Origin: Domibacillus sp. PGB-M46
GTDB lineage: Bacteria; Bacillota; Bacilli; Bacillales; Domibacillaceae
Direction of reading: 5' to 3'
NCBI RefSeq assembly: GCF_022668875.1
Contig: NZ_JAKGCR010000003.1
Coordinates: forward strand, 1 to 64,000
DNA: 64,000 bases
A program made the position numbers and the translations under genes. The notes below the pieces were generated by a model. The model made no database searches and was not told where the DNA came from. It saw only the letters and a list, made by a program, of their open reading frames with translations. Below are positions 61,304 through 64,000 of this stretch, in pieces (position 1 is the first letter of the stretch; each line of letters starts with the position of its first letter).

Positions 61304-62023
61304 GTTTCACCTCTTGGTTGAATGCCTAGTATGTGTGGTGCTTTGTTTTTAATTAGTGATTTTTGCAATAAATTGTGTAAACAGCAAAATGATTTAATTG
61401 ATGAATGATATGTACGTTATAAGTGTTTGAATGGAGGCCCTGATTCATTCATGCAAAAAGGGGAAATTTAAGTTTCGAGAAGTTTATTTTTAAAAACTTT
61501 TAATTTATCTTTTCTGCAAGCGCAGCAAGCGGATCATTGTTCAGTTAGGTCTATTGTTTAGCTGAAGCAACCCAGCGAGTACAGCTAGAATCACAGATTT
61601 AAATTCCACATAAATACATTTAGCCCATCTAATTACCTCCTTCTTCTATTGTTATAATGAATTAGCGTCCTAAAAGATTTCCCTAACTGCGCGATCGCTA
61701 AACTGGTACTAAAGATATAACTAGTTATTTACCCTTCAAATAAGTAATCATTCCTGTTAATAAATGTGTTTAATACTGTAAAAAAAGAGTGAGATAGATT
61801 TAATATAAAAGGGACAAATTTACTGAATTTTCTGCCAGAATTGACTCTGGTAGTTTTTATGATTAGAATAAACAATTATTATATACATTTACATATGAGT
61901 AAAAAAAAGGATAAAAATATTCAGTATACATACAAACTCTTTTTTTTGTGACAGGATTTTGTCTGGAAAAGTCTTTACTGCCTGTTATCAGGCGTGAAAA
62001 ATAAACAGCCAGGAGGTTCTTTT
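61304..62023. other. 720-bp gene-free AT-rich region
   Basis: No supported ORF or RNA gene. It contains the divergent promoters of the BCCT and dipeptidase genes. A small dyad CCAGA/TCTGG followed by TAGTTTTT lies near 61834-61858. Nothing else stands out. Confidence 0.5.
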
Positions 62024-63436
62024 ATGAAAAAGTTGTTTTATGTTTTCTCTGTGTTTCTTTTGTTTTCGCTGCCAAACGGTGCAGCTTCTGCTCAAGCTTT
62101 GAATGCAGCTGATCTTCATTTCAGCTCCACCGTTGTGGATGGCCATAATGATACGATGATGAAAGTGGTGGACCCCGGTACATGGCTGCCGGTTACGAAC
62201 ATTCGAAACAGCACAGATTTTCAAGTAGACATTCCTAAAATTCAAGCGGGCGGCTTGGACGTCCCGTTTTTTGCAGCTTATACGTCTGGCTATTATGGAA
62301 ATACCCCGCGCAGTCTCAGCAGAACGCTGGCGCTCATTAACGCTCTTTACTGGACCCAAAAACAAAACAGCGATGTTATGCACATTACTTCATCTTTCAA
62401 GGATATTCAAACAGCGGTCAAAGGGGGAAAAATTGCGGCTTTCCCTACGATTGAGGGGGCATATTCTCTTGAAGAGAAAAACGCCATTGAATTGCTGCAC
62501 CAATATTATGATTTGGGAATTCGAGCGGTTGGCTTCACATGGAATTACTCGAACGCGCTCGGAGAAGGAGCCAACAAAGTCTACGGAGATCCGGCCAGAA
62601 CTCCTTCCTCAGGCGGCTTAACGGAGCTTGGTGAAGAAGTAGCACGGGAAATGAATAAACTTGGTATGATCATCGATGCTTCCCATATGTCTGAAAATAC
62701 ATTCTGGGATGTAATCAAGGTGTCCCAAGCGCCGATTATTGCCAGCCATTCCGGTGCTTATTCATTAAGAAGTCATCAGCGCAACTTGACGGATGATCAA
62801 TTGAAAGCGCTGGCCGAAAATGGTGGTGTTGTGGGAGTCGTCCTTTACCCGGAGTTTTTAACAGACCGGTACCCGAATGAACCAGCTTCTATTAAAGACT
62901 ATGTGGATCACATTGACCACGTTGTAAAGGTGACTGGCATTGATCATGTGGCCCTTGGATCCGATTTTGACGGCGGACCGCTGCCGGCTGATTTAAAAGA
63001 TTCTTCCGAGTTGCCTAAAATCACAAAAGAACTAGTAAGCCGGGGCTATTCCAAGCAGGACCTTCAAAAATTGCTTGGTGAAAATATGCTGCGTGTTTTA
63101 AGAGAAGTAGAAAAAGCGGCGGATTATAAGCCGGCAGACGACAGCAAAAACCTAAACTTGGTTCCTTCCCTGCAAATGGGTGAAACCATCGCAAGCAATA
63201 CGCCTTTGTTAACAGCGAAAGTGGAAGGAAAGCAGCTTGCACAACTGAAGAGAGAAAGCCTGCGGATTGTGGTGGATGGCATTCCATATACTCCACATTT
63301 CAATCAGGAAACATCGGCTGTTTCAGTCCAGCTTCAAGAACCACTCAAAGAAAAATTCCATGTGGTAACATTTGAAGCAAAAACGAGCACAGGGAAAGCT
63401 GCAAAAGAAACAAGAATTTTTTACATCAATCAATAA
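62024..63436 (+). CDS. Secreted membrane-dipeptidase family (M19) protein
   Basis: A 470-residue exported renal-dipeptidase-like metallopeptidase. Signal peptide MKKLFYVFSVFLLFSLPNGA with cleavage near ASA-Q (about residue 23). The TIM-barrel catalytic domain has VDGHNDTM (metal ligands), IEGAYSL (bridging Glu), IIDASHMS, IIASHSGAYSL and HVALGSDFDGG. A C-terminal ~90-residue beta domain follows (VDGIPYTPHFN). It should cleave dipeptides, possibly from peptidoglycan turnover, outside the cell. ATG 62024 follows AGGAGG; an upstream in-frame ATG (61994) lacks a site. Confidence 0.9.
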   Translation: MKKLFYVFSVFLLFSLPNGAASAQALNAADLHFSSTVVDGHNDTMMKVVDPGTWLPVTNIRNSTDFQVDIPKIQAGGLDVPFFAAYTSGYYGNTPRSLSRTLALINALYWTQKQNSDVMHITSSFKDIQTAVKGGKIAAFPTIEGAYSLEEKNAIELLHQYYDLGIRAVGFTWNYSNALGEGANKVYGDPARTPSSGGLTELGEEVAREMNKLGMIIDASHMSENTFWDVIKVSQAPIIASHSGAYSLRSHQRNLTDDQLKALAENGGVVGVVLYPEFLTDRYPNEPASIKDYVDHIDHVVKVTGIDHVALGSDFDGGPLPADLKDSSELPKITKELVSRGYSKQDLQKLLGENMLRVLREVEKAADYKPADDSKNLNLVPSLQMGETIASNTPLLTAKVEGKQLAQLKRESLRIVVDGIPYTPHFNQETSAVSVQLQEPLKEKFHVVTFEAKTSTGKAAKETRIFYINQ

Positions 63437-63464
63437 ATAACATAGTCCCGGCGATGAAAAATGA

Positions 63465-63509
63465 AACCTCGAATGACTGGCTTTTGATAAGTCTCATTCG
63501 GGGTTTTTT
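63465..63509 (+). terminator. Terminator after the dipeptidase gene
   Basis: AACC.CGAATGA / TCATTCG.GGTT stem with six T. Confidence 0.8.
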
Positions 63510-63622
63510 GCTTTTATATAAACAGGGCTCAAAATAACTTGTTAGATTTTCTGACATAGAAAGTGACGATTTGTCAGAATTTTTATACGATAAACGAAAG
63601 AATAAACAGCAGGTGAAGAACG

Positions 63623-63973
63623 GTGAATGCTTCTTTTAAAAAACAGCTGTCCCAGCTGTACAATGAAGTCAATCAGGAAATTTACAGTACAGGCGTAAGC
63701 AAGCAAAAAATAGACGTTGTAGAAAACCGCATTGTCATTTTTGCTCAAACAAAACGTTCGCCTTTGATTTCCGCTTTAGGCAGGCGCTATCCGGAGTTAA
63801 CACTATCCGTGGACGGGGCTTTAGCAATGGAATACAAACACAGCTTAAAAGAACGGATTGAAGAACAGTTTGGACTGACAGTGACAGCTATTTTTAAAGA
63901 TTACGACGCGGTAAGCCAGCATGCCTGCACCGTCATTTATGTAAAAGAACCACTTGATGCATCCCATAAATAA
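63623..63973 (+). CDS. DUF2294 / MpsC-family protein
   Basis: A 116-residue cytoplasmic protein. VVENRIVIFAQTKRSPLISALG, LKERIEEQFGLTVTAIFKDYDA and TVIYVKE match DUF2294, also called the MpsC-family domain after a component of a Na+-translocating, membrane-potential-generating system in Staphylococcus aureus. No partner gene is nearby inside the window. The start is GTG after AGGTGAAG. It ends 27 bp before the window edge. Confidence 0.8.
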   Translation: MNASFKKQLSQLYNEVNQEIYSTGVSKQKIDVVENRIVIFAQTKRSPLISALGRRYPELTLSVDGALAMEYKHSLKERIEEQFGLTVTAIFKDYDAVSQHACTVIYVKEPLDASHK

Positions 63974-64000
63974 GGAAACTGCTGGAGAATTTTGATTTAT

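Overview
The window is the replication-origin region of a Bacillaceae (Bacillus-like Firmicute) chromosome. The evidence is the 16S rRNA 5' end at the left edge, the order rrn-gyrA-gyrB-recF-yaaA-dnaN-dnaA-oriC-rpmH-rnpA-yidC-mnmEG-rsmG-noc-parAB, the Noc nucleoid-occlusion protein, the SpoIIIJ-type lipoprotein YidC, consensus DnaA boxes and parS sites, and the walRKHIJ-htrA-rlmH block on the far side of purA. Replication diverges from about 9.0-10.9 kb. Genes left of oriC run on the minus strand and most genes to the right run on the plus strand, so nearly all are co-directional with the forks. Naming is by recognition of conserved family sequence; no database search was run.

Layout. 1-1.7 kb: start of an rRNA operon, its promoter, and an HD-GYP-like protein with a damaged HD pair. 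1.7-10.5 kb: DNA gyrase, RecF, sliding clamp and DnaA. 9.0-9.15 and 10.6-10.9 kb: bipartite oriC with two DnaA-box clusters and a DnaA-trio/AT-rich unwinding element. 11-19.6 kb: ribosomal protein L34, RNase P protein, membrane insertase, tRNA modification, Noc and ParAB. 19.6-27.4 kb: less conserved cargo (DUF554, a sugar ABC transporter, MscS, DUF951, YchF, a FetB-like permease). 27.4-28.9 kb: rpsF-ssb-rpsR. 29-33.1 kb: two tandem chemoreceptors. 33.2-39.6 kb: yybS-gdpP-rplI-dnaB and purA. 40.0-40.4 kb: tRNA-Asp and tRNA-Phe. 40.5-47.6 kb: the walRKHIJ-htrA operon region and a small CxxH/CxxC protein. 47.7-50.0 kb: a secreted glycerophosphodiesterase. 50.2-56.3 kb: rlmH and the mobile element inserted in its last codons. 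56.5-64 kb: DoxX, nitroreductase, YhcX-like hydrolase, BCCT transporter, secreted dipeptidase and an MpsC/DUF2294 protein.

The most interesting part is a 5.4-kb AT-rich integrated element between a 14-bp direct repeat (GAACCATATCACAA) at 50699-50712, in the last codons of rlmH, and at 56129-56142. It uses the same kind of chromosomal site as staphylococcal SCC elements. It carries a large serine recombinase, a Rep_trans-type replication initiator, a DUF6075-like protein and several small unknowns, but no conjugation genes. The right repeat lies inside the recombinase ORF. Joining the element's ends in silico gives a recombinase that ends at 50776-50778 directly on top of a rho-independent terminator at the element's left end (about 538 aa). 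In the integrated state the last 52 codons are chromosomal and the ORF (569 aa) ends inside what looks like the native rlmH terminator. Integration therefore appears to exchange the 3' ends of rlmH and the recombinase reciprocally, keeping RlmH's protein sequence (His-Lys-stop in both states) while changing the recombinase's C-terminal tail. This is the main candidate for a previously undescribed system here.
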